Positions 51,650-64,000 of a DNA stretch of 64,000 bases are shown one piece after another. Both the position numbers and the translations under genes were made by a program. Below the pieces are notes generated by a model that was given only the letters and a program-made list of their open reading frames with translations, had not been told where the DNA came from and did not search any database. This stretch comes from Dirofilaria immitis (Eukaryota > Nematoda > Chromadorea > Rhabditida > Onchocercidae). The number at the start of each line of letters is the position of its first letter. Within the stretch, counting starts at the first letter, position 1. Location: positions 6,935,501 to 6,999,500 of the forward strand of contig JAKNDB010000068.1 in assembly GCA_024305405.1 (NCBI GenBank). The letters are read 5' to 3'.

Positions 51650-54216
51650 CATACCACTAGAAATGTAGGCACCTGGATTCGAAGTTTCAAATGATTCATT
51701 ATTATCATAAAAATCGATTTTTGAACCACTGTTATCTGTTCCTTGAAATACACTTGGCTCAATCTCTTAAAATGAAGATTCTAGATTCAGTTAAGTGTTA
51801 GGGAAAAAAAATGAAGAATTGATGAAGGAATTACCACTTTCACCAAAAATCCTATCTAAAAATGCATTGTTTTTCGATCCTTCATTATCATCATCATCAT
51901 CTATGTCATTAAGTGAATTGCGTGATGAGGTGCTGTATTTCGATTTCGTCATTGCAGCCAAACTTCTTTCTAAAATAAAATCCTTTGCTATAGGCCATGA
52001 ATTGTGAAAACATTTCTATATCAATCCATTGCCAAAGCAAAAAAAAAGAAAGAATTTTATTGTCCATTTGAAGAACATTCGATGGAATGAATATGATAAG
52101 GAATCAAATTACAAATGGCCAATAAAAAAGATGATTACATTTTCAACAGGGCCAGATGAAAAAAACAAAATATAGTAGTAAAAATAAATTATTTTCTGAA
52201 TTCTGCCTAATCCTTAACTAAAAACAGAATCAAAAAACAAGTATGCAAGACATTTCTTCGCCGATTTCTCAGAGATTATTCGTAGGTCAGAAATAATTTA
52301 ATTGTCATTACCAACAGCTGTTTGGCCTTCCTCATCAAAATTATTCCTCGAATAATTTTCAACTTCCAGTGTACCTCTTTCGTTTGCAACTTGTAAAATT
52401 GAATGACAGGTAACCTGAGTAGGATTTTCTCCTCTTCCTATTACGACTGATGCTGATTCTGCATCTGCAGGTGTTCTCTTCAAACCTAAACTTAATTTAT
52501 GAATTGGAAAAGAAATCTTCCAAAACTTTCGAAAAAATTCAAAAATGTTTCTCTGGATAGTTTCACATTTCTTGCTCAGTTCTAGCCTAAAATTATTATT
52601 TAATATTTTAAATTTCATGGGACATAATTCTCTTTTCATTCCGAAAAAAAAGTTATCGCTGCATTATGTTGAATTTTTCTTATAAAATACTGAGCAGCTA
52701 ATCTCACAAATATCACGTACCAATATCACTAATCAACAAATTCTCAGTTTAAGCTCAAAATGGTAAACATTTGCAAGATTACACTTCTAGTTCGCTCCGC
52801 TCTCTTTGTAAATAGATATTAGCTTTAGTCGTTTTATTAAACTTTTCTGTGAGTAATCGAATAGGAAAGTTAGTCTGATATTGAACTGAGTGGAAGTTCC
52901 GAATATTAAATGGAGCAGAGAATAACCCAAGATGGTTCCCAAATAGATATAATCAGCAAACTATTATAAATAAGGAATGCTAACAAGAAAATTTGTTTAC
53001 CTTGCGTCTGTAATTTCTTCTTCAAATTAGCAATAGATGTCTCCAGAACTTTCGCTTCTCGATTTGGTTTATGTCGTTGGGTAGCAAATACTTGTGTGAG
53101 GAATAAATTATTAGTTGAAGTACTTGCCGTTCCTCCATCGTTTTCCTCCTCTCCAACATCTACAATATTTTTCTTTTTTCTTATTCTAATTCAATTCAAT
53201 CATTTCACTTTCATATCTTCCTACGCTGGTGTGGTAATAATTACGAAAATCGTACCGCAATAATATTGAACGTATGGAATAATTCAAAAGTTTACAAGGG
53301 ACCATCAACAATTAAGCGACTATTTAGAATGTTTGAAGATCGGTACGATGAGTTTTTTTGAAGGGAGTATGAATGATATGCTTTTGATTCGGCTTTAATT
53401 TCACTGATGACCTGTCTAATCCAATTAAATTTACATTATTTTGTTAAAATTGAATTTATAATTTTAGCTATGATAATTTTTTAATAAATTTATTTTACTC
53501 TAATGATAACATCACTTTTAAATTGCCGTAGTTTAAATTTTTAGAATTATTTTGTTTTATTGTTTGGTCTGAGTTGCATTACCACCAGTCTTTTGTTATG
53601 TTATATACATCATGAGAAAAGAACTGATTTATTGGGCTAAAGAAAAAAACGAATATCAGGATCATACCATTAGTGGATCCGCTTTCTTCCTTCGTTTCAT
53701 TAGTACCACCGATACTCGATCCTGAATTAAATAAGAAATTCCTGGTATAACAAAATTCCATATATATATTTCTAATCTTAAAAGAAATCAATAGGAAGTA
53801 AGTGCAAGATAATAACATTTATGCTGCACTTGCACGACAAATCATTATCACTGATAATAAGAGAATTATTTATCTAGTATTCTTTGCTTTATTTCGAACA
53901 GATTATTTTAGTATTGTTCCATCTTGCACGATGAATGAAATTCCTAAAAAAAAAGAAAAGGAAAAAATTCCTCTTTTTTTTATATGTATTCTCATATTTT
54001 TAAAAAATAACTGTAAACGTCTCTTTTCCTTCTATTGAAACGACGGTCAACAATGATCGCAATCATCTAGAAGAAATTAGTAAATGTAAAATATAAAACA
54101 TTCTCAAAATAATTACCATCGTCGTTTTCCAAATCCATATCACCATCTTCTTCATATTCTAAGCCATTAGCTTTTGTGAACTCATCTTTTATCATTGTTT
54201 TCGTGGAGATCATCAT
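44724..54216 (-). CDS. Protein with two BED zinc fingers and a hAT-transposase-like C-terminus
   Basis: Probable nuclear DNA-binding protein. It starts at ATG 54216 with acidic exons (54117-54216 and near 53660-53722), then 53001-53160 (coiled-coil-like KVLETSIANLKKKL), 52310-52495, 51830-51968 (Asp-rich) and 51657-51768. BED finger 1 (51286-51468) reads RRNPVWPYFTVKDG, then CKHC, then NLKVHLRTHHH. A low-complexity Ser/Asn/Thr exon follows (49631-50221). BED finger 2 spans 48904-49046 and 48450-48636: RRHPVWRFFKDV, then CVNC, then NLKMHLKAHH. Later exons lie near 47482-47556, 47193-47290, 46133-46380 and 45388-45686. The last two contain ALAKFLAKTNAFQLLELPEF and, in 44724-44861, NLDPTYQIPQSSYLKRLLK, then IVPEQGE and TAA. 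These two resemble the hAT segment just after BED fingers in ZBED proteins. No catalytic DDE region was found. Several single-base frame breaks occur (near 48539, 49830, 49905 and 45463). The exact orthologue is not assigned. Confidence 0.8.
51626..51650 (+). repeat. Homopolymer A tract in an intron of the BED gene
   Basis: An uninterrupted run of about 25 A on the plus strand just beyond a splice donor of the minus-strand BED gene. A run this long is prone to length error. Confidence 0.9.
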
Positions 54217-55656
54217 TGAACTGGCAAAATATTCCACTTCTTAACCAGTATGTTTCGTTGAATTGCGTAAACAAAAATAAGCGATCAAATACAGAAATTA
54301 AAAACTAACTACTTCGATTCTACGCATATAATATTTCTCTTACATCGATTCGGAAATTTCTAAAAATTAGATTTCTTATTATTTTAATGCATTATTAGCA
54401 AAAATGCCAATTTAACGAATGATGTATTTTTTAGTAAGTTCAGCAAACAAAAATGTCGTCACTACAAACATACAATGAATGTTTTATAAGATAGTTTGTA
54501 AGTGAATTGATAACTGCACAATTAACAATATCATAGAGACATATGTTTATATGAATATACGTAAGAATCATAGTTATAAAGCAAACGGTCTTTGAAACAA
54601 ACCGCTTTTCTATTACTATATGATTCATGTAAACTAAAAGGATATAAAAATGTCATTGCAAACATTTTGTCAATTAAGAAATTTGTAAAATTTCAAAACA
54701 ATAGTGTATCGTAAATTATTAGTAAAGAATTTTTTCTAGCATTGTTGAGCAGCAAGTAAATAAATTGGATTGATAATTTTTCAAATTTATTTCGATGAAT
54801 GCACTGAAGGAATATCTCGACGCCAATATTACTGAAAGAAATGTTGTACGATACTGATATGAAAGATGAATGCTTTCTAAGAATTTTAAAAAGTTGATCA
54901 ATTTCTACAAAGTTTGGAATGAAGAAAAATATACATAAGCCAATATTTTGCGCAGCTTACTGTAGCACAGTCAAATTAGATTTATTAGTTAAAAAGTCAA
55001 ATTCCGTAAAAAGCAATATGAGCAATTAAAATAAAGTAAGATTAATGAATTTTATTTACTACAAACTAAGGAAATGATAGTTGCTCAAATATATAAGGCA
55101 AAACACTGCTTCAAACGCATATAAAAATAAATATTTAGGAAAGAGGAAGAGAATTCAAGAAATTCTAGATCCGAAAAATACAAATATGTCAACGCGATAT
55201 AATCGAATATATGAATAATCAAATTTTATAATTTGTTAAACACAGAAGCAGTTCGAGTGATAACAATTTATAAAGAGTATTATTTACCAATGAAGTCAAT
55301 TTAATATCAAGTCCGATCATTATAAACTTTCTTCTGATATGTTTAATATGACATTAATAGAGTGAAGAGTATTTAAATTTCAATCATCTATTTTTAAGTC
55401 TACGTGCATTAAATAGTTATTATACTTTAGAAAAATAAATAGAAAAATAACGCAAGAAAAAATGGCTAAATAACTACATAAGTCTTTCTCTTCTTCAATG
55501 GTATCAAACTTATCAAAATTTTTCTACTTTGTCATACTACAAATTGAGTGTGTTAAAAACGACAATAACGTTGAGAGCGAGGATGATTTCATCAGTAATT
55601 TCAGTGATGAGAGTTTTGAGATGATAATGATGATGGCTGTCTCATGATTATCACCC

Positions 55657-55664
55657 TGACGTCA
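55657..55664. promoter_or_regulatory. Perfect CRE palindrome
   Basis: TGACGTCA, the full CREB/ATF binding palindrome, lies in a comparatively GC-rich stretch about 320 bp upstream of the candidate plus-strand first exon and about 1.4 kb upstream of the BED gene start. Function is inferred. Confidence 0.4.
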
Positions 55665-55985
55665 TAGTGATAATTGTGCCAGCGCGAAGTGTTAAGTGAT
55701 TGAGAAATGCATTCCTGCATTGCAGAGAGCATTAAGAATTCAGTGTGTGCAGCCGTATAGTACTCCACAACATCTCGATATCAGCTTCTAAAGCGATGTA
55801 TCAGTCCAGTCATTGTTGATAAAAAAGTAAAGCGAGAGTGAGCGTCATTATCGTTGCCAATAATAGCGCTGCTTATTTCTAAAAAGTTTTTCACTGCAAT
55901 ATAGCCTTTATATCATATCAACATTTAACCTCTTTCCTTCTTATTACTTAGCAACGATTAATGAGTATTGCACGACAGTACAACT

Positions 55986-56015
55986 ATGTATCTGGCTGAC
56001 AATAATGTAATCAAG
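55986..56015 (+). CDS. Candidate short first exon of a plus-strand gene
   Basis: ATG followed by nine codons (YLADNNVIK) ends exactly at a strong donor, AAG then GTAAGG. It lies at the downstream end of a GC-richer block carrying a CRE site. At the right edge an acceptor (TTACAG at 63983-63988) is followed by ATGAGAAAGAAA in a compatible phase, so a gene with a very long first intron may continue off the window. Speculative. Confidence 0.25.
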
Positions 56016-58008
56016 GTAAGGCTGCATATAAGCAAAGCAATATATGTTGACCTTTCGTTTATCATTTATCTAGCTATTAAATAATATGTCTTTTGATGGA
56101 TAAAAATTTGATCTCCAAACTTTAAATTCTATCTTATTCCTCATTTTGTCTGGCTACTTTTGCTTGGCCTGAAAAAGACTAACGATCGTTTTGATTCGCA
56201 AAATTTCGCCAAAATCTGAAACTTCTTGCTTTGTCATAGATATATTGATTTTTCCTTAATCATATAAAACTTTACAACAAAGATAACAAAATAAATGGGT
56301 TTGTCGATAAATAGCATTACGTAGCGTGAACTTAGCTCATCCAAGAACGTAAACTATCTACGCCTAGTACATTCAACATTCAATAAACTATACATGTCTG
56401 CTGGATTTATTATCATGTCACGTTATAATATCAACATTTTTCACATACCAATGTGTCAATGTCAATATATCGCGAATATGTCAAATGTTACAAATATTAC
56501 TTTATGAGTTTATTCATTCTCGACATGTCCGGATAACCATCCACTTGTCACTACTCATTGATCACATGATTTTTCGCTCAAACTTATGCAGCATTATTTC
56601 AGCCTGTATGAAACATTCTGACATTTGATAAGGAAACATTCTTATATATTTGATTAAATTTTCATGAAAATGCTAATAAGAAATAAGAGATTGATATTTG
56701 AAATCTCTTCACTTTATTTCAAAGAGATACTATTGGCAATATGGAAGGAAAAATATATTGTTGTATTAAGAGAGCCGCTAAGCTAAAAATGAAAAGCAAT
56801 TCATTGCGAACAAATTTCAATTTTTTGGAACAAAAATAATAGTAAAAGATTGCATCAAATAGGATAAAGATCTGAGATTTCATACTTTCAAGAATTTCAA
56901 ATAAACCATTAGCTCTCGGAGAGTCAATGATCACTCTTCCTCCGATCAATGGATATCACCACCACAAAAAACGCTGCATGCAATATCATTTCAACACTTA
57001 TGTTTGCATTTTAATTCTCTTCCTGTACATTCTTATCTTCCTCCATCAATACGAAATTTTCTTTCTTCAATAGTAATCTTATTATGACCTTCAGATTATT
57101 TCATCTCCTTTTTCTAACTGAGACAGGCGATCGCTCGTAATACTGCTAAACCGGTATGATTCAGCTAGTATCATCAATTACAAATGAACAATCGATATCC
57201 TTTCTTACTTTGACAGTTGAATAAGTAAATTTGCGGCCAATTTAATGATTCATAAGAGTATTATCACTAAACATATTTTTTAAAATTCCAAGACACAAAA
57301 TGCTATGCGTATTTGACTCATTTAAGAATCATCCGTATTAAACGTTTTGAAAAGTTGTCCAAGTATGTTCATAATTGATTTGAAAAACTTTACATTTTAC
57401 ACTTTTGCGATTATAATGTAAAACTTGTCCCATTCGTGATAATTCAAATCGACTGGTTTGAATGCATTGAAGTCAGCGACCCTTTGCCAAGGTCGCTACT
57501 CGGAATTCAAATTTCATGTCATAGACTTTGTCCATAAGTTAATGTTAATTTTGCCAAAATCAAATTACGGCGATCATAAATTAATAATTTCGATAATAGC
57601 ATAGAATGACGATTTCAAAGCAAAGGCAAGCACCAAGCATACGACAGTTGTAAATCAGATTGAATTGTCAGATGGATGTGGAAGACGATTTTGATTCGGA
57701 GTGGTAATGCCTGATACTATATTCTTGATGAACAAATCTCAAAAAGCTACTGGTATCATTGCACAATAAGCGCTTTGAAAAAAATCAAATATGAGAGTTG
57801 AAAAAGTATGAGCTGCAAGATCGAATTATGGCAAAAAAATGTTTATTTAAATTAAGGAAGATTAGAATTGAGGAAAAAGAAGTTTCCATCACTCGTACCT
57901 TACTCTCATGCTTAGACCCATCAGAATAGGCCTTTTCCCAATACTTATACACAAATATGGAGCTCATTAAACATGACTAACAAGGCCTATTCAGGTATAG
58001 ATAAATGG

Positions 58009-58020
58009 TATTATTATTAT

Positions 58021-58083
<63 letters not shown>

Positions 58084-58104
58084 CTACTACTACTACTACT
58101 ACTA

Positions 58105-58148
<44 letters not shown>

Positions 58149-58149
58149 G

Positions 58150-58191
<42 letters not shown>
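58009..58191 (+). repeat. Long TAT/TAC trinucleotide microsatellite
   Basis: About 180 bp of almost pure TAT, TAC or ACT units, with isolated interruptions (a TCAC, a CCACT and a CTGCT). It gives long artificial open frames in several phases (poly-Tyr, poly-Leu, poly-Thr, and poly-Ser or poly-Val on the other strand) that are not genes. Confidence 0.95.
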
Positions 58192-58473
58192 GTATACAAT
58201 AGTACGAATAGGAGAGAAGTACGGGGCGATACAGCAAAAATCAAGGTGAATGGAGAGAAGAGCGAGCTGCTGCTGCTAGTGTGGTCGATGACATCGGGTA
58301 CCAAATGTGATTATTGTCTATGAGAAGGAAGACAAGGTCAGTGGCGCCTCACTCTCGCTGGCCTTCATTTCACTTCTGCGTTGGCTTCATTACTATTGAC
58401 ACAGCTCGGGTGAGTCCTCTTGCATCACGGAATACTTGTAGTATCAACATGGCAGCGCTGCAGTAACAATGGC

Positions 58474-58540
58474 AGTAGCAGCAGTAGCAGCAGCAGCAGC
58501 CGAATAGCAACAGCGACAGCAACAGCAACAGCAAAAGAGT
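58474..58540 (+). repeat. CAG/CAA-rich repeat
   Basis: Imperfect AGC and ACA repeats in a GC-richer block. The plus-strand frame beginning ATGGCAGCGCTGCAG stops at once, so no coding role is claimed. Confidence 0.8.
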
Positions 58541-61500
58541 GCACTAGGTATTAGTAAAGGCTGAAGTGAAGGGATGAATAGCGTGGCGTATTGGATCACA
58601 TGGCATCTCATGTCTCCTCATCTATCGGCGAAAGCACTTCTGTCCAAACTTATCACTTGCCAGGCCTTCTCGTGTTTACTCTGTTTTCTAGAAATTTATA
58701 GGCCATAGATGAATTAAATTAAGCGAAGTATTTACCATCATTCAAGTATCATTCTTTTCTATAAGTCACTGCTCTATGATTTGTCTTCCCTTCGAAGATA
58801 ATATCATCATTTGATGATGATATACATGAAGGCAAATTAGTTTCAGATCGCTGAAAACTTCCAGATGCCCAATCAGCGATCCTTTTATTGACAGACATCT
58901 GTCAGATCGATACCTCACATGACATTGTCACTATCTCTTTTTGTTTATTTGCAAACACGAGAGAAAAGGTGGAAAAAAATTACTTTCGAGTCGGTCAATT
59001 AATGATATATGCTAATAGTTACCACTGATATTTTGACATTCACTGCCATAAATTATCTATTGAATGGATATAATTTGAAATTGTTATTCTAATCTATTTT
59101 CTGCTCAGACAGCTTGTAAAAAACGTTTGAATTTGAAACTTCTGCTTCAGAATATCAATCCAGAATTAAAAATGAAAAAAAAACAACTTCAAAAGTAACA
59201 GTTGAACAATAATAGTATTATTATATTATTTTTATTTTTAACCCAACACTGAAATGGGTTTTTGGGAATTATAAATAAGGTAATTGGGACAGTATCAAAT
59301 TTATTTTTAAAGGTTTCATTCCACATCATCCAATTTGAATTGACTGTTGCTGGAATAGTTTTATACTTGTCATTCATTTTCGACTAACAACAGATCGCTC
59401 AATCTTTATTTCTTCTCTTTCGCATATCCATTCCTACAAATTTTTAAACAATAACGATCTTTTTTTCCCTTCCTCTTCCCATTCGTTAAAACAATTAATT
59501 GAGTGCTAATTATATTCTCTTTCTACAAAACTTTTTGCGCTTATTTTTATGTTCTATCTAAAGAATCTTTACGTTTGTTAATAGTACCCGAAATTATCTG
59601 TTATTATTTGTATTTCTGTTTACAGTTACTCGACACTGCTACAAAATGAGTCTTTTCCCATCGTTGATATTTTGATCCTATATTATAAAGTCGTAATTAT
59701 GACTGAATAATTAAAAACGCCTTTTTGTCTTAGATAAATTACAAATCAGCATTCTGATAGTTCTTACTAGATAGATTACAAATCATTCTTTTGACAATCT
59801 AACTTGTTTATCGATAAATTCTGATCGAAGTATTAAATCAACAACCAGTTCTATCATTATTATCCCTTAAAATTCCAGAAACATCGGCAAAGATAATGTT
59901 TCCTTCAAGAAGGAATTCTACAATTATCTAAAACATTTCTTCTTTAAAAAAATAATCGCATAGAAGTGATAAATTTTTCCAACGTTGGATGTGTGAAAGG
60001 TTTGGCAAATTGTGTGACAAGAAGAAGAGATATGATAAAGTAGCATAAGTTCTAGGAAAGAGAAATAGTTATTGGGAGATAATGAGAGATAATGGTATTG
60101 GTAGCCATTTCTGAATATAAAAGTTTGCAAAAAATGAGCAGAAGAAGGGAAGAGAATGAAAGATACACTTATCTTTGCAATTTAGCACAACGGCTTACAG
60201 ATCTGCTCCTTCCTCTCACGACTTTTGCTGTTAGTTCACTTTTAATATTACTGTCTCAAAATTTTTTTGATAGCTTTTTTAAATCGAATTCTTTCCAAAT
60301 ATCAAGAAATCATCTGTTGTCACTGCTCAGTGTAACGTCTTTTCTTTCGCATCTCTTTAAAAATTTTTACAGAGAAAATGATATTTTAAAATATACAATA
60401 TTTATCAAATTCAGTTAACAAAGATATGTTCCATTCTTCTGAATCATTCAAATATAATATACAGTCTATTGGAAAACAATTAGAGTTTCTCACATAAAAG
60501 TTATGAATAAACGATTTTTTGATTGTCTATTTTTTGATTCGATAACCACTGAAGATTATAAAACATGGCAATTTTATCGATTTTAACGGGAAATTCTATA
60601 TATTACAAGATACAGGAAAACACTTTGACAAAAAATCGTTCGATAGGATAAAATTATTTAATGAACTCATTAAATATTAAAAGTTAGAAGCAAAATTATC
60701 ACTACACTTTGATATATGCTATTGTTTCCGGGCTTATCAGGATCCTTCGTTAGTGATATTGATCCCTACCATTTCTCATTTTTCGGTTGTTTCATATTAA
60801 CAGATGTTATAGCTGATTTTTATGATCTTGTTGGATCTATACATTTCGTATCTTTTGTAATTTTAAAAACTTAATAAATCTGTACTTGTGATAAATAGCA
60901 TAAAAGGATTTTTTTTTGATTTTGTTGTGTAAATGCTTTCATATCAGAAGTAATTATTTGTTATAACTGATTCCAGATGAATGGAAAAATAAGGAAAGAT
61001 GAAAAGGTCTACTTAAAGTAATTTAGAGAAAAATCTGAATACATAAATAAGAAAAAGCGATCCTTTTTCCGAATTCTTTTTAAAAATTAAACTCTCTTTT
61101 TCTAGCACTGTTGATTTGTTGATAAAACGCCCAAGTTCATATTTAGTAAAGTTACAAATTTCGAATCTTGAAATCTTTGATTTTCTCCAAAATACATTAT
61201 TACTACTCTAGATAAATTTCATTTTTATCAATGCTTGTAAAGTAATAGGCAAATGGAAAGTTAATGTCAATATATCATCTTTAACAAATGAATTCTATAG
61301 CATTTGAATAGCTAAAATTTGTATTTGGAAGAGAAGAATTTCCAATCGTAGGAAACTTTATGATATGAGTAAATTTTTTTGAGAACATAACTTGTTTAGT
61401 AGCAATTTCCCTTAATCTCCTTATCTACATTTCAACTGTATAATGAACTTTTTTATAGAAACATATAGCAAAAATATATACATATTTGAAATAAAGAAGA

Positions 61501-64000
61501 GAATTAAGCTAACCTTAAATTTTTTGGAAGTTTTGTATGTTTTGATAGATTTATTTCAAATTTTGGAATACGAAGAATTTCCCACAAAAAGAGCTTTAGA
61601 TACAAGTAAATTCTTATTTGTACGGCAAATTTGATTGTCACAATAAACTGTCGGAGCAAATTTGTCACTAATATCATTTATCGATTAACTATTGTGTTCG
61701 TAAGATTGACTTGTTCAACAATTTCGATATAACAGTGCTAGCGAAAAAACAAAAAGAATCTCAAGTGACTTCTGCCAGATGTCATCCTTATAAAGGTACG
61801 CTCCTATCTCTTGATCTTTAATTGTCTTTGTTCGGTTTATGAGTCTGTGTACACCAATAAACCGATCAAACAACTAATTGGTAAGATAACTGACCGGGCA
61901 TCTTGCAGTATGCAGTTGCACGGAGTTCAAAAGTAGACGATAATACTTCTCTTCCTATGTTATAACTACAAATTGGATTGGATTGATTTAAAGTACTAAG
62001 TTCCCAAATCTTGAATCTTAATTCAGAACCAACAATCAATAAAATCATACTCTAACATACAGGCTATCAATTATGTTAGCATTATTAGCATTGTTATTAT
62101 TAATTCATTTACTGCTCAATAATATTGTATACTGTTACTGTTCTTGGAAAATTTAATCCACCCAAAAATTTTCTGAAATTTCATTACTTAAGGTAACGAA
62201 ATTTCGCTACCCTGAAAGCTGAATAGATAGCAACTAATCATACCAAAAAAGAAAATTAAGCAAGTTTTAATCAGGAAAATACAAGATCATAAAAATGGTA
62301 GATACTATTGATACACAATCAAGAGAATAAGTGAGACTGGAAATCAAAGGTTTAATATTATTAGTACTACTATTATAATTATTACTCTTTTATGAAGAAT
62401 TTCTTGACCATCATTCTATATTCCATCTCCTCCCCATACATAGATCCTCCTGTTTCGTCTTCCAATTAACAACCACTTAATAAAACCGACAAGTTCAACA
62501 TTTCTTACAAATGACATATTCCTTTCGCACCCACTAACGAATTTACCAGTAAAATCCCTCGCATCAAAACTTTAAATGTTAATAACAATTTCGCTCAACT
62601 CATTGTTTCAATTTGGACATAGATTTCAGTAAATCGCCTGAAGCCATTTAAGAAATTTCTTATATCAACTGACACTGCAAAGGAATGATACTAGTGAATT
62701 AATCATTCACTACTTCACATTTTGTTCATGGTTAACTTATTCATGTGAAACGAGAAGTTGAAGTATGAATTCATTGATACAAAATAACACGAATGAATCG
62801 AGACAGGATTGTTTAGAGAAAGGCTCAAACAACAATTATTTACCAATTAAATTAAATATTTCAAATTATTAAGAATTGTTTGGAACAAAAATAAAAGCGC
62901 TGAAAATGGAGGAATATGCGAACATATCAGAATAGTTTTTGCTAGAAGGAAGTTTTGAATATAAATAATAGTAGATATTACTATTTTCTCAATAACGCAT
63001 GATGATTAAATATCATGACTAGGCTTGCTGATCTTTGTCGGGATAAAAAAGGCATAATCAATAGTGGAGTAATATGTGATAATATATAAAAAGAATCAAA
63101 ATTATTTGAACGATAGAAAAAGGCCAGACAAATAGGAATATTGATGAACTGAAATGTGCGTCATACTGCAAAAATAATAGTGTTAGAAATTTTAATTGTA
63201 ATTGCTAATGTTGTTTAACGAATAGAATAGGAAAAAACGATGCATATATGAAGATGATATTGATAATTGTAAGAAAATTGCTTAAATTCCATTCGTTATC
63301 AGTTATCAGTTACGACAGGGCCATAAGATCGAACAACTTACATTTGATTTACTTCGGTAATGAAAGCAATCTCAATCAGTGCAATCGATCAAGTATTTTT
63401 TCATGTTAAAATTTGAATTTTCCAATTTTCCCGTCTTACACTGCAAGAAAAAGAATAAAATATGAATATCTAAGATCGAAATATAAATGAACTATGAATA
63501 TGTCGTGCAAGACGTAATGGACGTGAAGGTGATGAATAATGTACACAAGCCTGAAATACAACTGCAACAAATTGAAGGAAGGTTCGGAGAAATTAGGGCT
63601 TCTTTTCTTTGTCTCTTTCTCTTCCATAATTCATTCTTATCATTCGACTCCTAACTTTCTGTTACGGCAACTTTTTCGATTCATTTATACAAGTTGCGTT
63701 TTTGGAGACATTTTCATAGAGCAGGGGAGATATTAGAAGAGGGGTAGTTGTATGTACCATTGTGTGCCGTGGCACAACAGCCTCCATCATTTCTTACTTG
63801 CTTACTATTATCACACGTTGAAACTGATTCATATTCATATCCGTTTATCAAAGTTCACAAATTATTTAATATATTCATTTTTTGAATGAATATATTAAGT
63901 ATAATATTTATAATTTTGTTTCTGTTATTTAATAATTTCCGGGAGAATTTATTAAGAAGGCAAGAATTTAACTTAATTTCAATTACAGATGAGAAAGAAA

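Larger units (their letters stand above)
54217..64000. other. Mostly noncoding region upstream of the BED gene
   Basis: About 9.8 kb. It contains the presumed BED promoter side, a comparatively GC-rich island with a CRE palindrome (about 55550-56020), a possible short plus-strand first exon (55986-56015), a long TAC microsatellite with flanking GC-rich sequence (58009-58640) and a candidate acceptor at the right edge (63988). No conserved protein domain was recognised; the remaining sequence is AT-rich and unremarkable. Confidence 0.4.

Noticed and set aside
57474..57500. Seven-base inverted repeat AGCGACC / GGTCGCT
   Set aside because: Too short to support a structural RNA or terminator; no tRNA arms around it.
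57973..58323. Open frames rich in Tyr, Leu, Thr, Ser or Val
   Set aside because: They are translations of the TAC microsatellite in different phases.
60735..60785. Minus-strand motif GAAGGATCCTGATAAGCCCG, reminiscent of sequences near some retroelement tails
   Set aside because: Single short match from memory, with no neighbouring reverse transcriptase or repeat.
61731..61794. Possible internal exon flanked by ACAG and GTACGC (frame LAKKQKESQVTSARCHPYK)
   Set aside because: Its phase does not fit the candidate first exon at 55986 and it has no known domain; too weak to annotate.

Overview
The window looks like nuclear DNA of a parasitic nematode, probably a spirurid or filarial-type worm. 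The evidence is its very AT-rich base composition, genes broken into many small exons by introns of about 90-500 bp with TTTCAG-type acceptors, acceptor-like sites a few bases upstream of several start codons (as expected for spliced-leader trans-splicing), and a nuclear receptor with the nematode-type [11 protein letters not shown]-box region. The species assignment is inference. No prokaryotic gene, CRISPR array or intact mobile element was seen.

Layout. Minus strand, 1-9793: the N-terminal two thirds of PRP8, the core U5 snRNP splicing factor, in about 29 exons; its C-terminal third lies beyond base 1. One of its introns holds a roughly 190-bp piece of 28S rRNA in the opposite orientation. 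Minus strand, 11503-16511: a nuclear hormone receptor with both DNA-binding and ligand-binding domains. Minus strand, 17029-18581: TMEM17, a ciliary transition-zone membrane protein, with a near-consensus X-box (RFX/DAF-19 site) about 285 bp upstream. Plus strand, 19855-22230: SMNDC1/SPF30, a Tudor-domain splicing factor carrying a 107-bp internal tandem duplication. Plus strand, 25776-30130: an SLC22-like organic-ion transporter of the MFS. Positions 30131-39801 are gene-poor and AT-rich with simple repeats. Plus strand, 39802-42273: a PIM-family serine/threonine kinase with a probable GC-AG intron. Minus strand, 44724-54216: a large protein with two BED zinc fingers and a hAT-transposase-like C-terminus. 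Positions 54217-64000 are mostly noncoding and contain a long TAC microsatellite, a perfect CRE palindrome and a possible first exon of a plus-strand gene that may continue off the right edge.

A property of the whole window matters for anyone using it. Nearly every conserved gene has one or more single-base frame breaks inside otherwise perfectly conserved exons, almost always one base missing from a homopolymer run. This is the pattern of an imperfectly polished assembly, not of pseudogenes, and automated gene models here will be broken. The genes do not form one pathway. PRP8 and SMNDC1 both act in the spliceosome, and TMEM17 and the nuclear receptor are tandem on the same strand about 520 bp apart.
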